From: Populus alba
Lineage: Eukaryota > Streptophyta > Magnoliopsida > Malpighiales > Salicaceae
Length of the DNA: 64,000 nucleotides
Direction: 5' to 3'
Assembly: GCF_005239225.2 (NCBI RefSeq)
Contig: NC_133302.1
Span: forward strand, 15,161,991 to 15,225,990
Shown here: positions 1 through 12,196 of the stretch, in pieces
How the letters are laid out: the number at the start of each line of letters is the position of its first letter
Numbering within the stretch: position 1 is the first letter of the stretch
Made by a program: the position numbers and the translations under genes
Notes under the pieces: model-generated
Seen by the model: the letters and a program-made list of their open reading frames with translations, nothing else
Told to the model about the DNA's origin: nothing
Database searches by the model: none

Positions 1-1020
1 GTGACTCCCAGTGCACGACTCATGTAGGCGATGGGTTTGCCTTGCTGTGTTAGAACTGCACCAATGCCATCTCCTGAAGCATCTGTTTCAATTGTGAACA
101 AATCATTGAAATTAGGCATGGCTAAAGTGGGAGTGGTTGTCATGGCTTGCTTGAGAGCTGAGAAGGCTACCTCTGCCTCATCATGCCATCCAAATTTCCC
201 TTTCTTTAATAAATTGGTAAGGGGTCGAGCGATGATGCCGTAATTTTGGACGAACTTCCAGTAATAACCTGTTAATCCTAAAAAGCCATGCAATTCAGAA
301 ATATTAGTAGGTTGGGGCCATGCAAGCATGGCTGTAATCTTTTTGTCATCTACTTTCACTCCTTGCGGTGTAATGATATGCCCCAGATACTCCAATTCTT
401 GTTGGCCGATAACACATTTGCTAGCTTTAGCAAAAAACTGATGTTGTCTTAAAATCTGCAGAGTTTGTGCAATGTGTTCCACATGTTTGTCCCATGTAGT
501 ACTATATATAAGGATATCATTGAAGAAAACTAGAATGAATTTTCGAAGGTGAGGTCGAAAAATAGTGTTCATGATGGCCTGAAATGTGGAGGGTGCATTA
601 CATAGGCCAAAAGGCATAACGAGGTATTCATAATGGCCATTATGAGTATGAAAAGCAGTCTTAGAAATATTAGAAGGATTGACCCTTACTTGGTGATACC
701 TAGCTCGTAAATCCAGCTTCGTAAAATATACAGCTCCATATAATTCGTCAAGCATATCCTCCACGGTTGGAATGGGGAATCGATCCTTGATAGTTGCATT
801 ATTTAGTGCGCGATAATCCGTGCAAAATCTCCAACTACCATCCTTTTTTCGTACGAGTAACACTGGTGAAGAAAAAGGACTCGTGCTAGTACGTATATGT
901 CCTGATTTCAGCATCTCTTGCACTTGCTTTTCAATTTCTTCTTTCTGAAAGTGAGCATATCTGTAGGGCCGTACATTAACCGGCTCAATGCCCTCCTTAA
1001 GTGCAATGCAATGGTCAACC

Positions 1021-1854
1021 TCACGCATAGGTGGTAAGCATGAGGGTTCTTGGAATACATCCTGATACTCCTCTATCACATGCTGTATGTCTTGATTGCC
1101 ATAGTCTGCATTTTGAATTTTGTCCTCTGTGGTTGAAAGGAAACATACTGCAAATAACATCTGTTGTTGCCGACAATCTTTTTGAGACTTGTTTTAAAGT
1201 AGCCTCTTGAATAGATTGCTCCCCCAATCCTTGCAACCTTCGAGCTTGATTATTCAAAATGAAGTCCATAGTTAAGTCTTTCCAGTTACAAACCACTGAT
1301 CCCAACAATTCTAACCATTGGATGCCCAACACTAGATCAAGCCCTGATAATGGCAGAGAGAAGAGGGTGAGATAAAATTCAGTGCCTTGTAAATTCACGG
1401 GTACCTTATCAAATTGTCCTTGGCAATGTAGACGCTGCCCATTAGCAACTCGAACAATGAACGGTTTGGTTGGTTTCACTGGTAGATGTAGCGTGTTTGC
1501 TAAGCGATCACTAATGAAGTTGTGTGTGGATCCACTGTCTATCAACACCATCACCGTGTGAGAGCCCACCTTCACTGTCACTCGCATTGTTCTTGGGGCT
1601 GTCCACCCTGTTAATGCATGCAGAGTGATTTCAGGTTCCAATTCTGGTTCACATGCCTCTCCTGTATCTTCCCCTTGTACAAACCCCCTGGTTTGTGGAT
1701 AAGTAATATCTTCATAGGACATATTACCAGCATCTATGTAACCTTCCAAGAGTAGTAGCTGAGGTTGCTGACATTTGTGCCCAGCTGTAAACCTTTCATT
1801 ATAATTGAAACAAAGGCCTTGCACTCTTCTTCTTTGCATCTCCTCCCATGACAA
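1021..1854 (-). pseudogene. gypsy zinc knuckle and aspartic protease fragment
   Basis: The open frame holds a damaged CCHC knuckle (CFNYNERFTAGHKC) and a retropepsin with the VLIDSGSTHNFIS active-site segment followed by the LDLVLGIQWLELLG segment typical of plant gypsy proteases. The last 35 or so residues are out of frame with the real polyprotein after a frameshift near 1130-1190. Reverse transcriptase then continues in another frame towards position 1. Confidence 0.85.
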
Positions 1855-1886
1855 ACGCCTAAGCGGAGTAGACCGACTAGCAGGAG

Positions 1887-2657
1887 TTACCGATTGGGTG
1901 GTGGGAGAGCTAGAGGAGTTTTTGGAGGTGCTGGTCGTAGGAATCGCCTCTGTCTTGTAAGTTGCTCGTCTCTCATTCTTGCTAAATTAATGACCTCCTT
2001 GAGGGATTGTGGTTTAAACATCTGAATCCCTTGAGAAATTTCTATCTTCAGACCCCCCATGAATGTTCCCACTAATGCTTTCTGTGTCCAACCTTGTACC
2101 TTATTTCCAAACTTCTCGAACTCCCGTTGATAATCCCTTAATGTCCCATCCTGTTTGATTTTTGAGAGAGCTTCATCAAAATCTTCACAGCCTGATGGTC
2201 CGAAACGAGCCCATAACTCTTTTTGAAATTTTTCCCATGAAATCACTTGCCCTTCTCCCTGCAACGTCCTTCGAAGCCATTGCCACCACTGATTGGCCTC
2301 CCCTTCAAGATGGTAAGCAACCATGGCTAACTTTTGGTTTTCAACTGTGCCCAAGTATTCAAAGAATTGTTCCACCCGGTTGAACCATTCGGTTGGGTCA
2401 TCCCCTGAAAATAGTGGAAAGTCCAGTTTTGCTGTTTTGGAGGAGATAATCTGCCGAACCCCATTGTTTCCTTCTCTATGATAATTGTCGCGGTTAGGAT
2501 TCTCTTGATTTGCGCTCAACATATTGGAAAGTTGATTAAGAGTGTCTTCCAAATGTCGGAGTTTATCATTCACTCCCAACTCCATTCTCTGAAGACCATC
2601 TTGAACTATCACAAGTCCAGATTCCAGGTGCTCAATGCGCTCCTTGTTGGTTCCCAT
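1887..2657 (-). pseudogene. gypsy gag fragment
   Basis: This is the gag reading frame of the left-edge gypsy element. It starts with MGTNKERIEHLE and contains the plant retrotransposon gag core with FDFPLFSGDD-like and EWFNRVEQFFEY motifs, then a basic, proline-rich tail. It packages element RNA in family members. The ATG at 2657 was chosen because it follows the primer site and matches the gag start of the element at 35785. The frame ends early at 1887-1889 because of a frameshift just before the zinc-knuckle segment. Confidence 0.85.
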
Positions 2658-2675
2658 AACGTGCTCTGATACCAA

Positions 2676-3065
2676 TGTTAGGTCCCAACACAAATATTAT
2701 GAAGGTTCTCTTCTGGTGAGAACTAAACCACACTTTTTTACTGAAAATATATGTCTGCCTCTTATTAAAACTTTAGCTGCTTAAATAGCCAAAGTGAATT
2801 ACAAATAAAACTGAAATACAAAGGGAACAATAAAGCTCCTAATAACTTGTAATTAATTAAGATGTAACTGATGACCATAAATGGTGATATAACGGGTGTA
2901 ACCCCTCCTTCCATTACTCCTTGATAGCCACGACCCATGTTTAATGGCTTCTTCCGTTATGCATGCATTAACTCACGTTCAGCTCATCCTAGATATTTGG
3001 GATTTGGTTTATGGACCCTCTTAGAATGACGTGGACTTTGAGATTCTTCAGATCGTGGCTTAACA
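2676..3065 (-). repeat. 5' LTR of the left-edge gypsy element
   Basis: The block starts with TG at 2676 beside the primer-binding site and ends with CA at 3064-3065. On the minus strand it begins TGTTAAGCCACGATC, resembling the LTR start TGATAAGCCACCACG of the element at 35279. It also shares a segment with TTCTCACC and AGAAGAGAACC near its inner end. The outer boundary rests on this similarity because the partner LTR is off the window, so no target-site duplication can be checked. Confidence 0.7.
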
Positions 3066-3289
3066 AAATCTTAGGGGTACTAAAGATTTACATAATTATT
3101 AACTTCAAGGCTCGTGGAATTAGTCGAGATGCACGCAAACTGACCCGAACAACCATGTTAATTAAAAATATATATATAGTCCTTCAATGAGCCTGGTCAA
3201 GTTCCTATCAATCCATTTTTCTGATGTTCTGTTGATCTTGTACAGACTTAGATTGTTGTTAAGAGTAATTCGATGAGGAAAAGCTGGAG
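3066..3289. repeat. dispersed duplicon spacer module
   Basis: No gene is seen. The stretch contains the module around CCTTCAATGAGCCTGGTCAAG, CCATTTTTCTGA, CTTAGATTGTTGTTAAGAG and AAAGCTGGAGTTGATG. Copies recur at about 4305-4440, 6187-6300, 12117-12196 with 16016-16060, 33185-33240 and 55797-55930. It is host duplicon sequence, not part of the neighbouring transposons. Confidence 0.7.
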
Positions 3290-3690
3290 TTGATGCGAAT
3301 ATCCTATCTGCTGCAAAAGTCTGGCGCTGCGCAACAAGAGCAGAAGATGGAATGCAGCAACATGGGCAAGAACATGTGTTGATGGACATGTGTTGGAGCC
3401 ATCAACAAAACCAAAAACTCATTGGCCTAGGAGTTAAGGCAGCATCTGCATACGCCAATATAAATAATTGGTGTTTATTAATTTGAAGGAGATGACTTGA
3501 TGAGTGTGAGAAAGGGAGATAATGCTTGCGGCAGTAGAGGCAGCAGACATGGGCTGCAAGAGGAGGCATTCACTGACCATGGCAGAGGAGAATCCAGGCG
3601 GTGACACAGCAGAGGAAAGTAGAGGAGGCGCTGCAAGAGAAGAGGGCTGCACTGCTGAAGAAGAAAATAAGTTTGAAAACACTTTTCAGT
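3290..3690 (-). pseudogene. copia gag N-terminal scrap
   Basis: On the minus strand the frame reads ISFKLINTNYLYWRMQMLP and, after stops, LGQ and VFGFVDGSNTCPSTH. This is the conserved start of gag in plant copia elements of the Retrofit/Ale type. The preceding residues are low-complexity Ser/Ala/Pro. Stops interrupt the frame near 3434 and again downstream. No LTRs are visible, so it is a fragment inside the duplicon spacer. Confidence 0.65.
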
Positions 3691-3854
3691 ATCTGATTAT
3701 GTCATGGAAAATAAGCTAGAAAATAACTTATTCATGTTTTATTTTTTTAAGTTTATTAAAATAATGAAAAAACAAATTTTACAAATTAAAAAATTGAATG
3801 ATAATGAAATTAAAAAATATATAATTTCATAAATTATCTCAAATAAAATAAATA
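3691..3854. other. AT-rich spacer
   Basis: No gene or clear repeat is seen. It is simple AT-rich sequence between the copia gag scrap and the receptor-kinase promoter remnant. Confidence 0.4.
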
Positions 3855-3995
3855 ATAATCATGATTGGAATTGTTTTTATTTAAAAAATCATTGATTATT
3901 ACATCTCTTCTCTAATTAAGTTGAAATTAACTAGGCTAGTGATAGTGCATAAAATTTAAATAAATAAATTTATTATTATTTTCAATCCCTCTGGA
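3855..3995 (-). pseudogene. promoter-proximal remnant of a lost receptor-kinase copy
   Basis: This segment, from about CATGATTGGAATTG to CAATCCCTCTG, closely matches the sequence directly upstream of the TATA box of receptor kinase A (10768-10910) and, less closely, of copy C (52515-52590). Here it runs into AT-rich sequence instead of a TATA box and coding exon. It looks like what is left of another duplicon unit whose kinase gene was deleted. Confidence 0.6.
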
Positions 3996-5781
3996 AAGTC
4001 CTATGTTCACATGCACACTGCCTCGTGTATACTACGAATTTTTATCATGAAACACGAGCAGCAGCAAGCATATACGCATCTCTGGTCTTCGTTGCTTTCT
4101 GCTGGTCAGGGTCCTGCTTCCTGTTGTTAACGTGTATTACAGGCTTTTAAGATACAGAGAGATAGAAAGAGTGATGATAGGAATGAGACTTCTTCTTCTG
4201 TTATTCAATGATTCTGACTTGTAATTAGTTAGTTATATATATGCAGCTGCAACAGCATTTAACTAACTTGTAATTGACGTGAGACACACTTGTTTTATAA
4301 TATGATCCTTCAATGAGCCTAGTCAAGTTCCTATTAATCCATTTTTCTGAAGTTCTGTGGGATCTTGTACAGACTTAGATTAATGCTGTTAAGAGTAATT
4401 TGATGAGGGAAAGCTGGAGTTGATGCAAATATCCTATCTACTGCAGATAACTAAAAGTACTACTAGCCATACTTCAACAATGACTAGTTTCCAAGCCATT
4501 GGTATGAGGGCTATGACTCCAATAGGACCTTCCCTTAACAAGGGAGAAATTTTACCTAGCTACTTCTTGCTTGAAGTTCTTGTTTTTTTTTTAAAAGTAT
4601 TTTTTATTTAAAAATATAAAAATAAATATTTTTTTAATATTGTTTATTTTTAATAAACTAAAAAAATATTAATTTAATTATTTTTTTATATTAAATATAT
4701 TTTTAAAACATACCTAAACATAGTTTTGACCACAAAATCAAACAAACTAAAAATAACAACACTTTGTTAACAAAGATTCTTTCCAATAACAGTTTTTTTT
4801 TTTTAATTTATTTTTATTTTTTATACGCTGTTAGGTTTGACAGACAAGGCAGACTCAAGACACTTGGGTATGACCCAAAAGCATTGGGTTTGGTGGCCAT
4901 GTCTAATTAATTTTTTTATAATTTTATTTTTATAAAAAAAAACATTTAAACTATCCTATCCTAAATAATTTCTTTTTATAAATTTTTTCTATTTTTTATA
5001 AAAAAAAAAAAATTAAAATTAAACTACCCTTCAAGTATCTTAAATAGAAACGCTAATTAATTTTTTTTATTTCTTATAAAAAATATTTAAATTACACTTG
5101 AAGTATCTTAAATAATTTTTTTTATAAATGTTTTCTATTTTTTATTAAAAAAAATTGCAAATTTATCAAAACATGGGTCAAATTTGTTTATTTAAATTGC
5201 ATTTTTTATTTATTTTTTTTATCAAAAACATGGGTCAAACATTGTATTTTTTTATTTAATTTTTTATAAATGTTTTCTATATTTAAATTACACTTAATGT
5301 TCATGTTATCATCACATGTAAACCTTTAATTTTTTATTTTTTATTTTTTATTTTTTATTTTAAAAAATTTATCAAAATATAGATTAAAAATTTGATAGCA
5401 ATAAACTTAATTAATTCAGTTAAGAGTCACCTCACAGCTAGATGGTTGTTAGGTCAAGGATGGTCCATCCAATATTTCTTACACTGAAAGTACGTGTAAG
5501 AATCCACGAAGTTCAAACTGCACTTCCTTGAGGTTTAATTTGTATCATGAAACACGAGCAGCAGCAAGCGTATACGCATCTCTGGTCTTCGTTGAGTTTG
5601 CTTTCACACTTGTGAAAGCTTTAGATGGTCAGGCAGAAAAGTGAATAAAGGGTGACAAAAAGCAAAGAATTCCATGAAAGAAACTTTAATCTCGAAAGTT
5701 TTTTCTCGCAATTCAATGTATTCAATGGAAGATATTGTAATTGAGCGTGAGACACTTGTGGATGTATGGCTTTGTAATTTC
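3996..5781. other. AT-rich intergenic sequence with duplicon modules
   Basis: No supported gene. At 4005-4130 and 5545-5640 it repeats the module with ATCATGAAACACGAGCAGC and CGCATCTCTGGTCTTCGTTG that also lies upstream of kinase A at 11650-11760. From 4905 to 5290 there is a degenerate copy of the AT-rich minisatellite (ACTACCCTTCAAGTATCTTAA-like units). Confidence 0.6.
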
Positions 5782-6003
5782 GGGCCTGTTTGTTTTTTAG
5801 TTTTAAAAGCGTTTTTGAAAAAAAATTAAAATTTTTTATTTTTTATTAATTTCAAATTAATATATTTTTAGTGTTTTCAAATTATTTTGATGTGCTGATA
5901 TCAAAAATGATTTTTAAAAAATAAAAAAAAAATCATTAACATACATTTTAACACAAAAAAATTATTTAAAAAACAACTACAACCACACTACTAAACAAAC
6001 TCT
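5782..6003. mobile_element. Populus-type MITE
   Basis: This is a short AT-rich interspersed element beginning GGGCCTGTTTG and ending ACTAAACAAACTC, with the internal block TTTGATGTGCTGATATC. The paralogous module at 11926-11950 lacks it (CTTTGTAATTTCCAGTTC runs straight through), which fixes the insertion boundaries. I associate this repeat type with Salicaceae genomes. No clean target-site duplication could be read. Confidence 0.65.
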
Positions 6004-7389
6004 TCGAGTTTCGATAATTTCTTCTCCCTTTCCATATTTTTCCCTTAAAAGACAACCGAAAAGTACTGTATGTGAGAGTGAGAGAGTCGCCAAATTTCCG
6101 TAATGGAGGGCCTGAGAAGACTATGGATCAGTACCCGTACAAACCACGGAACAAGTCAAACAAAGTATGGTCAATAATTCTAAGGGGTCCTTCAATGAGC
6201 CGAGCCTGGTCAAGTCCTTTTCAATCCATTTTCCTGAAGTTCTGTCGGATCTTGTACAGACTTAGATTGTTGTTAAGAGTAATTTGACGAGGGAAAGCTG
6301 GAACAGAAAAATTGAAGTTCCTATCAATCCATTTTTCTGAAGTTCCTATGAATCTACGGGAACAGATTATAATTTTATTTTTATAAAAAAACATTTAAAC
6401 TATTCTATCATACCCTTCAAGTATCTTAAATAAAAATGATGTAGTAATATAAAAATGAACCGTACAAATGGTAGATTACTTCTCCACAGATTTAAATAAT
6501 GCTGGTGTGAAATTTTATCGCAGTATCCTTTGCCTATGTGGTAGATTAATCAATGTATTGAATTTTTGTTAAGTGGCTTCGCTTTTAGAGAAACCATAAT
6601 TTGTTCCTTTTTATTAAATTTTGTTAAGTGGCTTCTTTTTTTGCCAATAAATTTGAACTATTTCTTTTCTTGTGCTTAGCATTGAAAAAGTTAACCCGTA
6701 CGCAAATACTTCAGAAAAACAAAAGACTGAAATACATAGGAGGACTTGGAGAAACATTTCATCCAGCAATAAGCATTTGAATAATCTGGAATGCGACGTG
6801 GTATGCCTACAAGTCTTAAGAAATACGTAGGAGGTGGTCGTCAGATTTAGCCCCAAAAAAGTGATCAAGCATGGATTTTATTTATTTTTCTACTTTTATT
6901 CAATGTACTTTTTTATTTTTATATAAAAACATTGAATGGTGTTATTGAAGCTTCAATCCTGCTCATCATGGTTGAATGGTAGCCTTTATCGATTGTCTAT
7001 GTTTCCTTGTATTAGAATATTCTTTGGGTTTGAATTTTCTAGTGAAATGATGGAAATTCATTTCGTTAGAAAATTCAACATCAAGTTGGAAACTCATTGG
7101 TTGGTAGACTGTTCTTTGGGTTTGAATTTTCTATTGAAATGATGATTTTGCCTACTGAAGCTCTTGTTTTTTTTTTTAATTGTTTCAGCGATAACTTAAA
7201 ATTTCATTCCGTAGTGTATTGATCTTCAATTTAAAATCAAAATATTATCAAACCCTTCATGCAAAGAAAAACAAATTCTAACGCATAAAATAGTGCCAAC
7301 ATAATTTGAAACAAAAAAAGTTCGATGATGAAATTCATATTACAAAAATTTATTGTTCCAATTGACAATCGAAAAGAAGTAGCTATACA
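6004..7389. other. 3' flank of receptor kinase A with duplicon modules
   Basis: No gene is supported. It holds another copy of the module described at 3066-3289 (6060-6300), a short stretch of minisatellite (6370-6430), a conserved spacer module at 6690-6870, and the kinase 3' flank with CATTGAATGGTGTTATTG and TCATGGTTGAATGG at 6930-7010. The same order of modules follows kinases B and C. Confidence 0.6.
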
Positions 7390-10300
7390 CTATGAGATTA
7401 AGAGATCTCCCAAACTTATTGTGCAAAATGCCTTAGGCAGTGGAGGCCACTTAGTTGTAAGCTCGAAAGAAATTTTTTCCATTGTAGGCCGAGATTGGGG
7501 ATTGGGATGCAAGCATGCAAGTGCAATTTTCATCATGTGGACAATGCCCTCTGCTGCTGCCTTTTCAGGAAGCGATATGCGTTGGTCTAACACATCCTTC
7601 AATGGTGTATGTTGAGCAATCGGTGGCATCGACGATGATGACGAAGATCCTGGTGATAAGAGTGCTGAAATGAGATCGCCTGGATGCCTTCCTGTCATCA
7701 TCTCCATTGTTACCACTCCAAAGCTATAGACATCGCATTTTTCAGTCACTTTCATTGTGTAAGCTAGCTCTGCCAAAAAAAAAAAACTGATTATGCTTGG
7801 TTTTTTTATCAAATAGCTGAAAGAAAAGACTTTATAGTAAAAGCTAAAAAAACACTATATATTATCTTCACTATTACACATTAGTAACTTAATGTTGAAA
7901 TAAAGCTACGCACCTGGAGCAGTATATCCAAAAGTACCTGCAAATGAGGTCCAATTGGAGGAGTCGGGCATCAACAGTCTAGCTGTGCCAAAGTCGGAGA
8001 CGTGTGCTTCATATTCCAAATCCAGAAGGATATTATTGCTGGTAATGTCTCGATGAATGATCGGAGGAGAGCAAGAATGGTGTAGATAGGATAAAGCTCC
8101 ACCCACCCCTTTCACAACGTTTAGCCTTCTCATCCAATCGAACTCAATTGCTTGTTCCTCACTGCTTATAATCTTTCTCAAGCTTCCTCTTTCAATGAAC
8201 TCATAAACCAAAAAAGAATGCTTTACATGTGAGCAAAATCCATACATTTTCACAATATTTCGATGTCGAATATTTGCCAACACGCAAACTTCCTTTTCAA
8301 AAGCTTTAAAATCGGACAACTTTTCTATTTGTGACCGGTGAAGTTTCTTCACAGCAACCACTTGTTCTGTTGGCATCACTGCTTTGTAAACAGTTCCATA
8401 TCCTCCTTCGCCAATGCAATAGTTGGAGTTGAATTCCTCTGTAGCTTCAACGATATTCTCATACAACTTCTTCCCATCATGGGCCAATATCGTGAATATG
8501 TTTCCATCTTGTTCATTTTCTGGCTCAGCGCTTCTCTTCCTAGCTCTTTTGCAGAGAATGGATAATGCTCTAATCACAACAAACACTAAAAGCAAGCTTC
8601 CTAAAAGAGGGAGTACAATCAAAACCACAACTTTGTTGCTCTTTCTCTTAACAGTTTTGTTGCTTCTTGGAAGATTGCACGGCTTTAGACCACTGGCGTT
8701 GCCACATATACCCATATTATCCCTTAATGCCTCAAATGAAGCGTTGTGGAAGGCTTTGATATCGGGAAGGGGGCCTTGTAGCTTATTGGATGATATATCC
8801 ACAGTTGTTAAGCTTAACATGTCTTTGAAAGTGCTCGGAATCCGTCCAGAAAGCATGTTGTGAGAGACATTCAGAGTTTCCAACATTTGCAGTTGCCCAA
8901 GTTGCCTCGGTATCTCTCGAGTCAGGAAATTGCAGCTAAGATCAAGATCTCGAAGAGAAAGTAGAAAGCCTATCTCACTTGGAATGCTTTCTCTAAATTT
9001 ATTACCGCTAAGGTTCAGCAACAATAAATTCGAGCATTCCCCAAGTTGTTTTGGAATCAATCCACTCAGATTATTAGATGCTAAATTAAGGATTTGAAGA
9101 TTGGAAAGCATCTTAATATCTAAGGGAATGGCACCTGAAAGATGGTTGTTGTTAAGAATAAACTTGTACAACAAATTCAAACCCCCTAAATCTTTTGGGA
9201 TGGCTCCTTTTAACTGATTTGATGACGCATCAATCAAGCGTAATTGAGTAGCCTTCCCAAGCTCTGGTGGTATCTCACCAGAAACATTATTGTTTGAGAT
9301 TTTTAGGCTTGTCATGTTACGACAACCTCCCCATTTTGAAAAAAGCTCACCATAAAAATTATTTATAATCCAGATGTGGATAGACACCAAAAACCTCAGA
9401 AATATTTCCTGTTAACTGATTCCAATCAAGCCTTACTCGGTATAAACTAGTACAGTTTTTCAAGCTTTTTGGAATTGAACCTGAGAAGTAGTTGTAGCAA
9501 GCAGTAAAGTTTTCCAATACTCCTCCATGGCATAAATCTAGTGGCAAATGACCCGTGAATTCGTTGGCAGCCAAAGACAAAAACTTCAAATGGGTGATAT
9601 TGTTCATCTCTGAGGGCAATGGGCCGTGAAATTTGTTGTCTTGTAAACCCAAGTCCACAAGCGATTTAAGTTGACCTATTTCTAAAGGAACATACCCAGA
9701 TAAATTATTTTCATTTAGATGAAGTCTAGTGAGCATTGTCATGTTACCAATAAAAGAAGGGATGGGACCAGAGAGTTGGTTTCCATGAAGGGATAAATTT
9801 TTTAATTTTCCAATGAAATAAGGGATTTCACCGGTTAAAAAATTAATTGACAAATCAAGTCTATTGAGAGACTTTAACAATCCAATTTCTTGAAGAATGG
9901 AACCAGAAAGTTTGTTATCCCAAAGATAGAGTGCGGATAGGTTTGTTAAATTTCCAATAGAGGAGGGGATCAAACCACTAAGATTATTTTGAGTTAGTTC
10001 TAAAACAATAAGCGAGGTCATGTTTCCAATAGAAGAAGGGATGGGACCAGAGAGTTGGTTCTCAAAAAGGCTAAGGTAAGATAAGTTTTTTAATTTTCCA
10101 ATGGAATAAGAGATTTTACCGGTTAAAATATTACTTGACAAGGCAAGTTGATTGAGAGACTGAGAGTTTGTTATCCCAAAGGTAGAGTTTGGATAAGCTT
10201 GTTAAGTTTCCAATAGAAGAAGGGATGGGACCAGAGAGTTGATTCCTAGAAAGACCAAGGAAATATAAATTTCTTAATCTTCCAATTTCATGTGGGATGG

Positions 10301-10706
10301 TTCCAGAAAGAGAATTTTTCGGAAGGTCAAGACCTAAAAGATTACGGAAGGCCGAGAAGTTGAAATCATAAAGCGTACCTCTCAAGCCAAAGTCTGCAAG
10401 GCTCAAACTGGTGACGCTTCTAGAATTGTCACAAGTGATTCCAATCCAGTTAATGCATGGGCTAATGCCGACCCAAGAAGAAAGGAGAGATTGGCTTTGG
10501 TTGTCAAGACTGGCTTTCCACTTGAGAAGAGCCGCAGCTTCTGTATTATTACCAAACGGTGAAGTTGAGGAGGGAGTGTGTGCAGCTAAAGCAAAGAAGG
10601 AAGAAAAGCTGAATATGTGAAGGAGCAAAAACAGGATGTGGAGAAAGAAGGAGAAGAATGGTTTGTTTAGTAAGGACGTCCTCATGGTGTGTTTTTTAAG
10701 AGACAT
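7390..10706 (-). pseudogene. MIK2-like: LRR receptor kinase copy A (MIK2 clade), frameshifted
   Basis: This is a plasma-membrane receptor-like kinase of the MIK2 type: signal peptide, LRR N-terminal cap, leucine-rich repeats, one membrane span and a Ser/Thr kinase. Exon 1 is 7914-10706, the intron 7770-7913 (GT-AG) and exon 2 7390-7769. The kinase half is open and keeps [20 protein letters not shown] and APE. The receptor half is broken twice relative to copy C: about 32 nt are missing near 10160 and 14 nt near 9360-9366, and both deletions shift the frame. A TATA box (10751-10758) and the ATG at 10706 are present. It may give truncated products, but a full receptor cannot be read. Confidence 0.88.
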
Positions 10707-10750
10707 AGGGTATGGTTTGCTATGGTAGATTAGGCTCATCCATGGAGAGC

Positions 10751-10758
10751 TATTTATA
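10751..10758 (-). promoter_or_regulatory. TATA box of receptor kinase A
   Basis: TATAAATA on the minus strand lies 45 nt upstream of the ATG at 10706 and in the same relative place as the TATA box of copy C. The more upstream in-frame ATG at 10739 is only 12 nt from this box, so 10706 is the better start. Confidence 0.6.
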
Positions 10759-12196
10759 GGCAGGAAAACATGATTGGAATTGTTTTTTTAAAAAAAAAAA
10801 TCATTGATTATTACATATCTTCTCTAATTAAGTTGAAATTAACTAGGCTAGAGATAGTTCATAAAATTTAAATAAATAAATTTATTATTATTTTCAATCC
10901 CTCTGTAAAATGAATTAAATACTCACCCTGGGTTTAAAATAATTAATTAATCATTTGACTACTTCATATAAAGAAATAAAATACATTGAAAAAGACCATG
11001 AAATGGAGAAAAGGATCAAATTACATGTATAGACACATTAGAGAATTTTAGTCTTAAATAAATGGAGAAGATGAGTAATTTCTCATTTTTTTACTTATTA
11101 AATAAATGAGTAACAGTGAATAAATAAACTGAGTTTTTATGGACAATTAACATATATATATATATGATTGGTCTCGTGCTTGACACGGCTTACTAATTTC
11201 TGATAAAATTCCATGTCAACTATCTTTCCCCTTTCCATATCATAGTTTGCGACATTAACCGGAAAGTCCTACGTTCACATGCACACTGCCTCGTGTATAC
11301 TATGAATGGATAAAGGTCTCTACAAGTCAAGTCTTCTCACTTTTGCTTCTTCTTTAAATTCTCGTGCTTGACAAGCAGGCAGAAAAGTGAATAAAGGGTG
11401 ATAAAAAGCAAAGAATTCTATGAAAGAAACTTTAATCCCGAGAGTGAAATAGATAAAATTTATTTAAAACAAATCAAAATTGAGTGTGGGATTTGGATGC
11501 CTCACAGCTAGATGGTTGTTAGGTCAAGGATGGTCTCGTGAATAATATCCATCCTATATTTCTTCAAAAGTTAGAAAGAAAGCAGCAGCAGCAGACACAC
11601 TGAAATTACGTGTAAGAATCCACGGAGTTCCTACTGCACTTCCTTGAGGTTTAATTTTATCATGAAACACGAGCAGCAGCAAGCATATACGCATCTCTGG
11701 TCTTCGTTGAGTTTGCTTTCACACTTGTGAAAGCTTTAGATGGTCAGGGTCCTGCTCCCTGTAATATAGCTTCTTTATGACCAATGGACAATGAAAGTAA
11801 ATAAAGGGTGATAAAAAGCAAAGAATTCTATGAAATAAACTTTAATCTAGCAATTTGATCACTAATTCAATGTATTCAATGGAAGATATTGTAATTGACG
11901 TGAGACACACTTGTGGGTGTATCGCTTTGTAATTTCCAGTTCATCAATAATTTCTTCTCCCTTTCCATATACGGAAAAGTGTATGTGAGAGTGAGAGACT
12001 CGCCAAATTTCCATAATGGAGGGCCAACTTGGACGAAGAGACTGAGAAGACTATGGATCAGTACCCGTGAAAACCACGGAACAAGTCAATCAAAGTATGG
12101 TTAATAATTCTAAGGGGTCCTTCAATGAGCCGAGCCTGGTCAAGTCCTTTTCAATCCATTTTTCTGACGTTCGGTACAGACTTAGATTGTTGTTAA
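10759..12196. other. upstream flank of receptor kinase A
   Basis: No gene is seen. It contains the kinase-proximal block (10768-10910), AT-rich sequence, and modules also found at 4005-4300 and 5500-6300. These include CACGAGCAGCAGCAAGC, AATTGACGTGAGACACA and GAAGACTATGGATCAGTACC. It ends at the GTTAA target of the LTR element that follows. Confidence 0.6.

Larger units (their letters stand above)
1..2675 (-). mobile_element. Ty3/gypsy (chromovirus-like) internal region, truncated by window edge, inactive
   Basis: Reading the minus strand from 2675 downward gives a primer-binding site matching the initiator tRNA-Met 3' end (2663-2674), gag from ATG 2657, a protease with the LIDSGSTHNF active site (about 1530-1560), then reverse transcriptase and the start of RNase H running off the left edge. 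It is the same family type as the element at 35279-40668. It is dead: the frame shifts between gag and the zinc knuckle (about 1855-1890), the knuckle reads CFNYNERF where the other copy has CFNCNERF, the frame shifts again near 1130-1190, and the reverse-transcriptase motif reads FFND instead of FFDD (about 515-530). The 3' half and 3' LTR lie outside the window. Confidence 0.9.

Noticed and set aside
3434..3719. Plus-strand Glu/Ala-rich frame (3522-3719)
   Set aside because: It is the complement of the copia gag scrap; only the minus-strand reading matches a family.
8423..8863. Plus-strand frame of 146 codons repeated at 29682-30116 and 50251-50691
   Set aside because: It is antisense to the receptor-kinase exon, and its similarity between copies follows from the sense gene. 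It has no domain or promoter of its own.
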